Both the position numbers and the translations under genes were made by a program. A DNA stretch of 64,000 bases from Begonia masoniana (Eukaryota; Streptophyta; Magnoliopsida; Cucurbitales; Begoniaceae). The stretch covers positions 35,027,730-35,091,729 of the forward strand of contig CM039512.1 of the NCBI GenBank assembly GCA_022432975.1, written 5' to 3'. The notes below the pieces were generated by a model that saw only the letters and a list, made by a program, of their open reading frames with translations, did not search any database and had not been told where the DNA came from. Positions 1 to 11,340 of the stretch are shown piece by piece (position 1 is the first letter of the stretch; each line of letters opens with the position of its first letter).

Positions 1-2409
1 TACTAATGCCCCTGCAGCGTTTATGGATTTGATGAACCGTGTCTTCAAGGAGTATCTGGACAAGTTCGTGGTGGTTTTCATCGACGACATTCTGATATAC
101 TCTAAGACGAAGGAAGAACACGAGGAGCACTTGAGGATAGTCCTGAGGACCCTATGTCAGCACCAGTTGTATCCGAAGTTCTCAAATGCAAATTTTGGTT
201 GGATCAGGTCAGCTTTCTTGGCCATGTCGTATCGCAGGATGGAGTTTCTGTTGATCCGAGCAAAGTTCAGGTGGTCAGGGATTGGCCACAGCCAAAGAAC
301 GTACGTGAGGTGCGTGGATTTCTCGGATTAGCTGGCTATTATCGGAAGTTCATAGAGGGATTTTCAAAGATCGCAGTTCCTCTTTCGCGTCTGACTCAGA
401 AGAACGAGAGATTTATATGGTCGTCTACTTGTGATAACAGTTTTATGGAGTTAAAGCAGAGATTGACCACCGCTCCAGTATTGGCGCTACCTGTTGAAGG
501 TGACAAGTATAGCATTTATTGCGATGCGTCAGGAGTTGGACTAGGTTGTGTGTTGATGCAGGAGGGGAGAGTTATTGCTTATGCTTCTCGGCAGCTGAAG
601 CCGTACGAGCTGAACTACCCTATGCACGACCTTGAGTTAGCAGCTGTGGTCTTCGCACTGAAGATATGGAGAGATTATTTATATGGGCAGCAGTGCGAGA
701 TATTTTCTGACCACAAGAGCCTGAAGTATCTATTTACGCAAAAAGAGTTGAATATGCGACAGAGAAGGTGGCTTGAGTTCGTCAAAGACTACGATTTTGA
801 TATCAAGTACCATCAAGGAAAGGCGAACAAGGTTGCTGATGCCTTGAGTAGAGTCCCTTCTACGAGTCAGCCTTCACTAGCAGCAATGTCAGTTGCACTG
901 CGGTCTGAGATTGAGAGGTTTGATGTGGAGATAGTGGCAGAATTGTCCAGTATGCTCACCAACATTTCTCTCAGGCCGACTATTTTGGATAAGATACGCG
1001 AAGCTCAGCAGAATGATACGGAGTGTGTGGAGCTTCGATCGAGTATGACGTTGGGTGACTCGTCAGATTTTCACTTATCAGATGATGGTATTCTGAAGTT
1101 CAGGCATAGGTGGTACGTGCCTAACGACGAGGATCTGAAGAAAGAGATATTGGCCGAGGCACATTCTTCGGCTTATTCTGTGCACTCGGGAAGTACCAAG
1201 ATGTACCGGGATTTGAGACAACATTTCTGGTGGCCTAACATGAAACGGGAAGTTGCAAAATATGTAGAAAATTGCCTGGTTTGTCAACAGGTAAAGGCAG
1301 AACATCAGAGGCCGGCCGGAACACTACAGCCACTGCCTATTCCGGAGTGGAAATGGGAGCAGATCTCCATGGATTTTATTGTGGGGCTCCCGAGGACAAC
1401 GAAGGGCCATGATGGTGTTTGGGTGATCGTGGACCGATTGACAAAGTCGGCCCACTTCTTATCTGTGAAGATGGCATCTTCTATGGACCAGCTCGCCGAG
1501 CTTTATGTGCAGGAGATTGTTAGACTGCACGGAGTGCCAGTTTCTATAGTCTCAGATCGTGATCCGAGATTTACTTCGAAGTTCTGGAAGAGCCTACATA
1601 AAGCTATGGGGACTCAGCTTAATTTCAGCACGGCATTTCATCCTCAGACTGATGGACAGACAGAGAGGACTAATAGATTCTGGAGGATATGCTAAGAGCC
1701 TGTGTGCTGGAGTTTCAGGGATCGTGGAGCAGGTATTTGCCACTGATCGAGTTCTCTTATAACAACAGCTTCCAGGCTACCATCGGTATGGCTCCGTATG
1801 AAGCATTATATGGTCGAAAGTGTAGGTCTCCGTTGTATTGGGATGAGGTTGGCGAGGCCAGCATCGTTGGTCCAGGAGATTCTACAACAAACGGCAGAGA
1901 AGATTGCCATTATCCTGACAGTGTATAGAGGTAGCTCAGAGCAACAGAAGAGCTATGCTGACACACGACGGAGAGAGTTAGAGTTCGAAGAAGGTGATGA
2001 GGTTTACCTTAAAGTTTTTTCCGTTTAAAGGCGTCATGAGATTCAGAAGGAGGGGCAAGTTAAACCCTCGGTATGTGGGGCCCTTTCCTATTCTGAAGAG
2101 GATCGGGAAGTTGGCGTATAGACTACAGCTTCCGGCTTCTATGGAGGGTATTCATGATGTATTTCACGTATTTATGCTTCGAAATGTTTGCGTGATCCAT
2201 CGCATGCTGTGGAGGCAACAGAGATCGAGGTACAGCCTAACTTGACTTATGACGAGAGGCCGGTGCGTATTTTGGAGACTTCCATCAAAGTATTGCGCAA
2301 CAAAGAGATTCCGCTAGTCAAAATCCTATGGTGGAACCACGAGGTGGAAGAGGCTACGTGGGAGCGACAACAGGATATGATGGCTAAGTATCCTGAGTTG
2401 TTTGTATAG
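1..2409 (+). pseudogene. A1: Ty3/gypsy (Tekay-like) pol, 3' half, frameshifted
   Basis: Polyprotein part that copies element RNA into DNA and integrates it. The window opens inside reverse transcriptase; the catalytic FIDD (YxDD variant) is near 80-92. RNase H follows (catalytic aspartate in YCDAS near 520), then the integrase zinc region (CLVCQQ near 1276), the core (MDFIVGLP near 1370, SDRDPRF near 1553, [10 protein letters not shown] near 1640) and a chromodomain-like end to the stop at 2409. The frame shifts near 180, 1680, 1875, 2025 and 2180, so no full product is possible. The longest open piece is 154-1695. gag, protease and the 5' LTR lie left of the window. The chromodomain end and MetI-type relatives in the window support the Tekay/Del chromovirus assignment; the clade name is from memory of the family. 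Confidence 0.9.
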
Positions 2410-2433
2410 TTAAATTTTGAGGACAAAAATTTA

Positions 2434-2449
2434 AATAAGGTGAATGGAT
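2434..2449 (+). other. A1: degenerate polypurine tract
   Basis: Purine-rich stretch (AAATAAGGTGAATGGA) directly before the LTR, where plus-strand DNA priming is expected. B1 and D1 have the cleaner form AAGGAGGGGTGGA or AAGGAGGGTAGGA at the same place, so this one looks mutated. Confidence 0.5.
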
Positions 2450-3426
2450 TGTAATATCCGGCTGTACGGATTATTATTATTTTAATGTAAATGGCATTTT
2501 TGGAAATTGTGTCAAATGAAACCCGTTTTACGAAAAGAAAGCGTCATTAGAATCCTAATTATTGATAGGAATTTTAAGGAAATTGTGAGAATTTTTGGAG
2601 TAGTAACGCTATATTCCGGGTAATTACGTTTAACGTAATATAAAGGATGTTTAGTAAAAATAGTAAATGTGGTCCGAATTGCGAGCAGACAGTTTTAATG
2701 GAACCCTAGTAGTAAATTGAAGTTATTGGTGAAGTAAGAAAATTTGGAGAAACCGACTCGTCGGTTAATTAAAGAAACGAAGGACGAAACAAATAGAAAA
2801 TCAAAGGAAGGGCAAAATGGAAATTTGCAAAGTCAATATTTAATTTAAAACATTTGTTTTTCTTCTTCTCCACGCCATTTCTTCTTCCTGCGATTTCTCC
2901 TCTTTCCCCTTTGGCGATCAACGACGATCGCTCCTCCTCCGGCGCTCGTTCTTCCTCCGACGACCTCCGATCCTTTACGTTTTCTCCTCCTCTCGCAATC
3001 CTAGGTAAGATTCTATGCTTTTGGAGCGTTATAGTTCAGTTTTCACAAAGTTTAACGTTTAGGGTTTCGTATAGATTTTCGTTAAAACGTGATTTAGGGT
3101 TCGTAATCGATAGGTTAGCCGTAGTTTTGAATATGATGAACGTATTAAACGTTATAGGATAAAGTTAATCGATTTAGGACGAATGTTAGAGATTTGACAA
3201 TTTCCGAGTTTTGGGGAAAAACTCGTCAATGTTGATTTTGAGGTGTTGAACGTTATTTGATAGATGAAAATGCCTCATGGAGCTAAGTTAGAATTTTAAG
3301 AGAATTTCCTTAGTTAGGGTTTTGTTAAACTGGACGTTAAACGGTTGAATCTCGCGTTAATGTTAAATGTTGTGTTTTGCCTCAGACAAACAACGCTCGT
3401 GGACGGAGCTTGAACTGCAACGAACA

Positions 3427-4035
3427 CGAGATAAGTTCTCGTGACTTACTCTGGCCGATTGGCCTACACCATACTTCGATGTCGCGTCGAGGATCTTAGA
3501 GTATTGTGTGTTTAAATTGCTTTGGTCGGGTAGTTAGGTTTAAACGTTTTCGTAGGTTATTTCTTTTACAGTCTTGATGGTACACATGCTTGTTTGTTTA
3601 CATTTATATTGAACTGTTCATGCATCACGTATTTCAACTAAGCATGAAAATGAATTTCCGCACGATGTTTTCAGAAAACCGATGTGGCCCAGAAATTAGG
3701 GGCTATCGATCTATTGTGTGGACCGATTAAGGGTCTGACCAATACCACATCTCATGTAATGTAATAATGAACGTAATCTGTTATCTGGTCACGCGAGGTG
3801 GGGCTCAGGCACGGCTGTACGTGTTGTAAGCGTGTACCCCCCTCCTCTAACCGCACGGGGTAGTCCGACCGCTGGATGGGCCCCCTTCGGTTAGGGGGAT
3901 GAGATCTCGGTGATATTCTGTCTGCGACGCTCTGTATGTTATGCATGATTTCTGAACTCCATATGCACTGCACGCATCTGCATTTACGTAGAATTTACTG
4001 AGCCTTTAGCTCATAGTGTGTCTGTATGGTGTAGG
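3427..4035 (+). other. A1: splice-donor/hairpin module of the LTR
   Basis: Donor-like GATAAGT at 3430-3436 (one base off GGTAAGT). Hairpin 1 is GGCC-GATT-GGCC at 3453-3464. Arm 1, CCTACACCATAC, lies at 3463-3474. Hairpin 2 is TGAGC-CTTTA-GCTCA at 3999-4013. Arm 2, GTATGGTGTAGG, lies at 4024-4035 and is a perfect 12-bp complement of arm 1 across 549 nt. The block TTCATGCATCACG near 3617 is also shared. Function unknown; the module is seen in every LTR family here. Confidence 0.75.
3844..3897 (+). other. A1: family-A internal hairpin
   Basis: CCTCTAACCG at 3844-3853 pairs with CGGTTAGGGG at 3888-3897 (10 bp, one G-U). The equivalent in A2 (21416-21424 with 21472-21480) keeps the pairing with different bases. 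Confidence 0.65.
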
Positions 4036-4510
4036 TGATATCGAAGCAGGTGAGGACGATGTTCCTCCGCCCGATGTACAGGATGGTTGAAGAAGAACGA
4101 TTGTGGTGGTGTGCATGAGCAGTCGTCGCGTATGTTGACCCGTGGGGAAAGTGGTTAGGTATTTTGAGAGTTTGGGTGAATTTGATTGTACAGTGGATTA
4201 TGTTATGGTTAGAAACATTTTAGGTTGTTTGGGTCTGGATAGGTTTTTATATTGATGTTCTGAAACGTTTTGGAAATCGATTTTAGAATCTTTTGTTTGA
4301 TTTCAAAACAGGAGGATTTGTTTAGGTTTTAAACATATCCACGCGTTTTATTTTCATGAAAATAGGCTATGTTTTGAACGTGTTTCGAGTCGTGGTTAGA
4401 ATGAGAGTTGAAATGTATATGTTGGAACGTATGGGTGTTAACGAAATTGTAAATGAGTTGTGTTAAGAGTAATGGTATGTGGAAGAAATAAAGTAAGGAA
4501 GGAAAAAGGG

Positions 4511-4676
4511 TAGGCGTTCGAACGCCTAAGGAGTGGTGTTCGAGCGCAGAACTCTCTGGAATTCCTAGAGAAGTTGGCGACTGGTCGCGAAATGAGGGCC
4601 GCACGGTCGGTTTGCAGGACGGGTTACACGTTCTGAAATCAGAACGTGATCCGACCGAGCGCCAAACATTTGGCGC
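4511..4676 (+). repeat. A1: palindrome cluster near LTR 3' end
   Basis: Perfect palindrome TAGGCGTTCGAACGCCTA at 4511-4528. CACGTTCTGA at 4627-4636 pairs with TCAGAACGTG at 4639-4648. GCGCCAAA at 4659-4666 pairs with TTTGGCGC at 4669-4676. A weaker one centres on GGAATTCC near 4560. Other LTRs have different palindromes at the same place. Confidence 0.8.
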
Positions 4677-4982
4677 CCGATCGGTTTAGCAGGGGCCACC
4701 CGGTCGGCTGTTGAGTTGTCGATCGAGCGCCCCTTTGTTTCTTTGGTTTTGGCGCTTCTGCCCTCCTGTTCTATGGCCGAGTGTTTTAACATGTTTTTAA
4801 TTAATTAATTTATTTATTAAATTGTTTTAATTTCAATTGTTTTAGTATTTGTTTTAAACGATTTACTAAACGAACTCTGATTTCGATTTCATTCCCGCTT
4901 AAGGTTAGGTTTAAAGTTTATAATGTTAAGTAAAAAGAAAAATTTATACGGGAAATAGGGGTACCGTGTGAGGGTCGTTACA

Positions 4983-5379
4983 TAAGTCCTGCATTAATGG
5001 TGCTCTGGATTGAGTCCCACCAATGCCTTGCACTCAATTCCAAATGAAAAGCAGCATATGTGACCTTATTTCCGTCCTCCACCTTTGCATACGTGAACAT
5101 ATCCTCCATTTTTCGAATCTATTCCTCAGCATAAACAGGGTCCGAAACTTGACCATTAAATACCGGGGGTCTAAGTTTGTGGAAACGCTCACCCCCATGA
5201 TCATGAGTTGCATTAGTACTGGAGTTCCCTTGTTCTTCCCTAGTGGCCACAAGCTGTTCTATTTGGCGTGATTGGCGAATAACTAATTCTGTCAGTTGAG
5301 CAATAGTGTTACTATCCACATTGTCTTCTCTCTGTTGACCTCTCACCATTTTGGGATTCCTAAACAAATAATCTAACAT
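4983..5379 (-). pseudogene. B2: Ty3/gypsy gag, 5' fragment
   Basis: The first 86 codons (5119-5379) match the gag start of B1 at 29891-30082, including a Q/E-rich helix with heptad-like leucines. Similarity continues in other frames down to 4983, where B1 gag at about 29700 has the same bases. A1 cuts the gene at 4982/4983. Gag would form the capsid shell around element RNA. The rest of this element lies left of the window. Confidence 0.85.
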
Positions 5380-5492
5380 ATCTTAACTTAATGATATTGC
5401 TAAAATCATAAACACTTACAGTTGCTGGAGTGTACTCAGGTGGCAATTTGTGCTGGAGGCAGTCTGCAGAATCGATTTTAGAACCCGGTTTT

Positions 5493-5504
5493 GCTTTGAT
5501 ATCA
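5493..5504 (-). other. B2: primer binding site (mutated)
   Basis: Reads TGATATCAAAGC on the minus strand, 4 nt from the LTR. It fits the initiator-Met tRNA site TGGTATCA with one G-to-A change. Confidence 0.7.
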
Positions 5505-5508
5505 TAAT

Positions 5509-7977
5509 TGTAACAACCCCAATTGGAGTCGCTACGTGATTCATAATTTAACCTCTTAAATTCATATTTACTTTGATCTCTTTAGATCTTTCACCCTTCG
5601 ACTACTTTACACTAAGGTCCAGTTTGTATTATATTTTTTTTTAACAGAACTTAAGGACTTCAACATAACAGACAGAAACTAGATTTATCGAACTTGACTT
5701 TCTCTTAAAACTAACAACATATTCGTTCACAGAGTCGCGCGACCATACGCAGTCATCAGTTCTATAACGAATTCGGGTAGGAAAGAAATGCCTCCAGATT
5801 ACTCGACGTTAGTCTGCTCGGGTTCGCATGGGTTTGCATGCATCGGCTAATAGAGCGTACCTCATCCGATGTATCACGTGCACCCCGTGTGATTAGTTTG
5901 ACATCGCCCGACAGTGGACATCTACCGGTGAACACGAGTCTAACACGTGACTATTTTAAACCTCGCCCGGTCACTAGACGACAAAACAACACTTACATCA
6001 TCCGGTGCTAAATACGCTACATCCACCGGTGGCTAAACGACAAAACATATATCCACTTCCACCGTTAGTGAAAACCTACATCTTCCGAAACTACATGTGC
6101 TCCCCACGTGATTCACTAAACTTCCCTCATTCTTAGACGCCCAGTAATAGGAGACATCATCCGGTGAAATACAGAAGACATCATCCGGTGACGTCATCCG
6201 GATGACTTGCATCACCCGAAAGCAAACACACTACATCCACCGGCAAACAGTGTATAACACCTCCACCGATAGACCACACTTTAACTCCTTAACTATATCT
6301 ACCGATAGAGAACATCTACCGGTAGACATGACCTTCACAGACTTCAAACTCAATTGACATAACATTCATACGAATGAAAATCAGAGACTCATCCAGAATA
6401 CATATAGCGAAAGACTTAAACAACAGTTCATTTAATAATCCTTATAATCATTCCCAGACTCGGTGGTCAGCCAGACAATTTCAAAGGCTCAATGTTATAA
6501 AATAAACTCATCCTACTTAAACTACCATAATCATAATCATAACTGAAATCATAAGGGCATTAACCAGGGGTCTCATTCGCCATCCAGCCACATAATTGCT
6601 CCCTGAACACCTTCCAGCAACCCAAACTTAGACGTCTTCATTAACTTTGGAATCCTCACCTGATATTTTGTCACCTACATCATAAGGTTTAAACTATAAG
6701 CCTAATGCTTAGTAAAGAATGCAACACTAACATGTATACGTGAATGCATAATTGCAAGAAAATCATGATCATGTTCGTCTCATGCTCTTTTCTTGTTCTT
6801 ATTCGTGTTCTTGTTCATCACTTTCATCATATGGATTAAGGGAGGATTTGTGCCGTAAAGGGGGGATGACAGTGCAAGTGTACATAGTCCCTTTCGGGCC
6901 GTATTCATGGTCTTTCTCATTGGACAGTGACATACGCCAAACCGCCCCAAACCCTCACTTAATCCGGTTGCATAAGTTTCATATTCATTCTCATATCTTG
7001 TTCATGGAGAAAACATGCTCATAAATCATTTTCATATGCTTGAGAAGTAAATCATGATGCATGACATGAATGTTCTTAAATCATCAGACTATAGAAAATA
7101 TCATACTAGACAGTTGACTCATAGACTCTATCAGAACATCACATAGCATAGTTCTCAAACATCCGTAAATCATCCAAGTACAAACCATCTTAGTAACTTA
7201 AAACAAACATCAAACTCATAACTAATTTAGTACCCTTAAGATGTAGGGCCCTAATGGCCGGAAATCTTAACACATTCACTTACCTGGCTTCCTTAGCAAT
7301 TTCGTGCACTACACCTCAAACTTCCTGATATCATTTCACATTTCAGAGTTAAAATAGATCCTAAATATTCTGAAATCAAAGCTAGAAGAGTCCTAACTAA
7401 TAGTCATTCTAGAATCTGTATTTCTAAGTCCTTTCAGCCGAGTACCTTGTGTGTAGACTAAGTTTTCAAAAACTAAAGTAGTCTGATTCAACTTAACCAC
7501 TAATTCCAGTTGGTTATCCTAGAGTCCAGGTTCGAATCGGAAAAGCCATTTCTAACCTCAGATTAACAATGTTACTATTATTACCCTGCCATTTAAGAAT
7601 CTGAAGCTTCGAGTTCTAGCTGATAACAGAGCTCAAAGTAGCTAATCGGTAACTACATTGTCTAAGGCTTACCTCGAATGTGGGTTATCGGAGTGGAGGC
7701 TGGAAGAATCGATCGCCAAAGAGGGAGTCGCCGACAGAGAGAGCCCTGAAGAGCGAGGAAATCGCAGAGAGAATGTTGGCTACAGTGAGCATTTAGTGAG
7801 ATTTAAGGTTTCCATTTTCTCTTTATACTAAATAAATTCCTCTTAATCACGGTTCTGCCACCACACAAATAAAAACCAAATGAGCTTAGGCATTAAAATT
7901 TAAATCAAAGGTCAACAATAAGGGTGGTAGTTAATTCCGTTAAGGAAATCACCTGGCTGAAAATGTCGGGTGTTACA
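5509..7977 (-). repeat. B2: 5' LTR, family B (2469 bp)
   Basis: On the + strand it runs from TGTAACAACCCC to GGGTGTTACA. It aligns along its length with the two B1 LTRs (13735-16029, 30228-32498) but is more diverged. Near its 3' end (5880-6320) is a degenerate array of CATCCACCGGTGGCTAAACG-like units. The TATA-like TATAAAG (minus strand) is near 7830. The right flank at 7978 begins GCGTG; the matching duplication is outside the window. Confidence 0.88.
6674..7285 (-). other. B2: splice-donor/hairpin module of the LTR
   Basis: Minus-strand reading: donor AGGTAAGT (7278-7285); hairpin 1 GGCC-ATTAG-GGCC (7247-7259); arm 1 CCTACATC (7240-7247); hairpin 2 TAAGC-ATTAG-GCTTA (6697-6711); arm 2 GATGTAGG (6674-6681). 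The pairing extends to 13 of 14 bases with one mismatch. In B1 hairpin 1 is GGTC/GACC, a compensated change. Confidence 0.75.
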
Positions 7978-8520
7978 GCGTGCGCCAATTGGAAGGGCCA
8001 GATGCTGCCAGCGCACGCCATCAACAGCGCTGATGATTATCTGAGTGCGCGTCTCCGAGCGAATCAGGTGCGGACATGGTAGGCGCCATCTAGCGGCCCA
8101 GATCAACAATCCGTGCATGCCTACGATCAATGGTTAGGAGCAGCTCAGATCCGTGGCTCCAGCGTGCGCCTCATCCATTGCCTGGTTGCTGCCCCCTCGA
8201 GTGCCTGCCCGATCTTGTTGCTGCCCACGCGCCAACTTGATCAATGACTAATATTTTGCCATGTCATTGATCCATTTTGTCACCCACATTTGTACCTACA
8301 ATTTCTTACCTTTAAATGTGAGCTTTTCTTTAGGCTACGGCTTCCTTTGGGCTTTATTTGATGAAGTGCTTTCCTTTGTTGAAAAATTTGTTGAATAATT
8401 CTTCAACCCATCATCCACCAACATTCATCTAACTCTAACCACACAATCTAATGCATGATGCAATTATAAATAATTCATAGAAAAAGGCTAGTGTATGCCA
8501 AATAATTTTAAACTAAAAAA
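7978..8520. other. Unassigned segment between B2 and an integrase fragment
   Basis: No coding sequence recognised. 7978-8230 is GC-rich with recurring GTGCGCC-like words (near 7980, 8010 and 8160). 8230-8520 is AT-rich. By position it could be the 3' UTR and LTR of the minus-strand element at 8521-9995, but there is no second copy here to prove it. Confidence 0.4.
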
Positions 8521-9995
8521 TTAAACATTTAGAGGCCCAGGAAGATAAATTCCCATTAGGCTACTTGAAGTCTCGGTGTCAGGGCTCCAATGAAGGCTAT
8601 GTAGGGGCTTGTCCACATCTTCTGAAATCGGCTCCCATGTAAAATCCAGAATGGGGTCAAAACCTGCAAAAAGAGAAAAGTCATTAGAAAATTGATTAAT
8701 TAAATTATGGGCCCGAGTTTCAGATCTCGTAATGGGCCTCCGTGACATATCATCCCTCCGAGTGGCTGAGGATTTGAGCTCAAATCCGTTGGTTCAGCCT
8801 CCTCTTCATAGCCCAACTCTCCTATATAAGGGGATAAATCTTGCACATTAAAAGTGGATGACACCCCATATTCGCCAGGTAATTCCAAGTTATACGCATT
8901 ATTATTAATTCGTTCTAGGATCTTGAAGGGACCTTCAACTCTAGGTAGGAGTTTGGAGCGTCTATTGGCCGAAAATCTTTCCTTTCGTAGGTGTAAGTAA
9001 CCATACCAAATCTCCTACATTAAAGATTACCTCTTTTCGTCCCTTATTGGCATGTTTAGCGTAATTGGCGTTATTCTTTTCAATGGTTTGGCGGACTTTC
9101 TCATGTAACTTCTTGATTTGCTCTGCTTTGCTGGCTCCCGAAGGGTTTACAAGGTCCTGGGTTGGAATGGGAATGAGGTTCAGTGATGAGTTTGGGTTAA
9201 ATCCATAGGCTACCTCAAAGGGCATTTGCTTGGAAGTGGAGTGAAGGCTTCTGTTGTAACAGAATTCAATTTGGGGTAGCACTATGTCCCAATTGGTTAG
9301 ATTTTTACCCACAACACTGTGAAGAAGGGTTCTCAAGGTCTTATTGACCACTTCCGTTTGACCATCCGTTTGGGGATGAAATGATGTACTAAAGCATAGT
9401 TTAGTCCCCAATTTCTTCCATAAAGTCTTCCAAAAAGTGCTAAAAAATTTAGTACCGCGGTCGAACACGATTGATTGGGGCACTCCATGGAGTCTAACTA
9501 TTTTCTTGAAGAACAGGTCGGCAATAGCAGCAGAGTCATCAGTTTTATTACAGGCGACAAAATGTGCCATTTTGGAGAACCTATCCACGACAACTAAGAT
9601 AGAGTCCTTATTGCGACCCGTCCGTGGTAACCCTAAAACAAAGTCCATGCTAATTTCTACCCAAGGGTGTGTAGGAATTGGTAAAGGAAGGTAGAGTCCT
9701 TGGGGTAGAACCTTGCTTTTAGCCTTCTTACAAATACTGCACTGCTCAACGGAGTGGTGTACATCTTTCATCATATGAGGCCAGTAAAATCTTTCTTTTA
9801 ACAGCTCTAGGGTTTTCTTCTCTCCAAAATGTCTGGACAATCCTCCACCATGAGCTTCTTTGAGAAGGCATTATCTCATACTGCAATCGAGAATACATAA
9901 TTTTCCTCCTTTCAACAGAAATCCATCAACAATACTATATCCTCCTTCAACTTTGTTTTGACAATTTTGGTAGGGCGTCCGAAAATCTTGGTCGG
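8521..9995 (-). pseudogene. Ty3/gypsy integrase fragment, non-chromodomain lineage
   Basis: The main open piece is 8962-9840 (292 codons): zinc residues in CSICKK, core motifs MDFVLGLP, FDRGTKF (SDRD-type position) and [10 protein letters not shown], then a C-terminal region. The N-terminal part continues in another frame up to about 9995. The tail, with LPGEYGVSSTFNVQDLSPY and PITRSETRA motifs, is in other frames at 8521-8888. These tail motifs lack the chromodomain of the other elements, so this is another gypsy lineage; Tat/Ogre-like is possible but unproven. RT, RNase H, gag and LTRs are absent. The right end is replaced by LTR sequence at about 9996. Confidence 0.8.
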
Positions 9996-11340
9996 ATTCA
10001 TACATAGATACGCCTGACTGCCGTAACAAACCCTCGCAAGCTCGTCCCGCCAACTGCACCTACATATCAGCCTGAGGCTCTCAGTCCTCATCCGTACGAT
10101 CTGTACATACATTATGGAGTTGAACTAATGAGCCTAAAGCTCAGTAAGGTCATATAATGCAAAGGATGCACGTGCTATGCATGAACATTTCGAAAACATG
10201 AACATTACTTTACATTTACATTCAAGTGGACATATGGTATAAGTGGGGCTTATAGAGGAACAGGCGCACATACATACATGACTTGGTTAGTGGTTTTGCT
10301 GGGTCCCAGAGAGGGATAAAATACATGTTGTCCTTGGCAATGACGGTTTTACATAGTCCTAGAGAAGGACAAGAACATATGTCAGTCCCCGTCCCACACT
10401 TAACTGTACTTTACATTCACATTTTATCTTTCTTAACTTCAAATCACGTGCATAAAATATTTTGCATGATTTTCCTTGAAAACGTGATGCATGAACATAC
10501 ATTGTTCATAAACGTAACATAATGAAAAGACAAGTCCTCGAAGCATAAAAATAAACAACAAGTCATCAAGACAATACATAAAGTAAACTCACTTATCTTA
10601 TGACATGTTCTACGACCTAACTACCCGTCAACAAATCCCACAACCTAAAGCCTAGTACCTCCGTGATGTAGGGTCTTCAGGGCCAACACATACGTATGAA
10701 CTTACCTGAGGTCCGTAGAGTTACAAACCTCGCACGTATGTCCTCGGTGATTCACAACCCTATATTACACATAATTGAATCATTATTCAAAATACATAGG
10801 CGTTAACTAATAGACTAAATGAACAAATTCATGCTCCAGTCAAATAGCTCAAACCTATTTAACAATTCTTTTAGACAAATCATCAAACACTTTATGAGAA
10901 CAAATTCATACTTAAATTCCTCTCTCAAATGACATCCGTTTTTGACGATTCAATATGTTCTGGAAACCTCATCACCTCTAGTTTAGCATGGAATCGTTAA
11001 TTTATAAAAAGTATGCCAAAAACGACAATAGAATTTCAAATTTGTAGGGTTAATTAGTGCCGATTTTTGATCGAATTTTCCGTTTTTCATCGAACAAGCC
11101 TAGTTTTTCCTTAGTTTATCCATTCAAACCTTTAAATAACATTCTAATAGGATTTCACATAAAATCGATGAGTTTTCTAAAAACCTAACCTAAAAACATC
11201 CAACGAAATCAACGAATAACTAGCCTAAACTTGTTAACTAACGTAGAGAGTTACCTTTAACGGAGAAATCAGAAGAAAGGAATAGAGGAGGGCTTGAGAT
11301 CGTTGGCGTCGGCGTCGGCATCGGCGTCGTCTGCGAGAGG
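9996..11340 (-). repeat. Truncated LTR, family-C-like
   Basis: The minus strand resembles C2 LTR (51296-53706): donor AGGTAAGT (10700-10707), arm 1 CCTACATCA (10664-10672), hairpin 2 TGAGC-TTTAG-GCTCA (10129-10143), and the stretch near 10245-10265 matching the C2 words for GTGGGGCTTATAG. Neither LTR end is present: it starts at about 9996 beside integrase sequence and stops at about 11340 beside pararetrovirus sequence. The right end carries a short GGCGTC repeat (11303-11330). Confidence 0.7.

Larger units (their letters stand above)
2450..4982 (+). repeat. A1: 3' LTR, family A (2533 bp)
   Basis: Begins TGTAATATCCGGC right after pol and ends GGGTCGTTACA. The same LTR recurs at 20056-22707 (+) and 33335-35821 (-), which fixes both ends. 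Contents in order: an AT-rich start with a TATA-like stretch near 2835; a C/T-rich block at 2860-2990 resembling a transcription start and leader; the shared structured module (3427-4035); a family-A hairpin (3844-3897); a palindrome cluster (4511-4676); and an AT-rich end. It directly abuts a minus-strand gag fragment at 4983, so A1 inserted into that gag. The left copy of its target duplication is outside the window. Confidence 0.9.

Noticed and set aside
2854..3162. 102-codon + strand frame with a hydrophobic start
   Set aside because: Lies in the C/T-rich leader of the A1 LTR; A2 and A3 do not keep the frame.
9437..9694. 85-codon + strand frame
   Set aside because: Antisense shadow of the integrase core.
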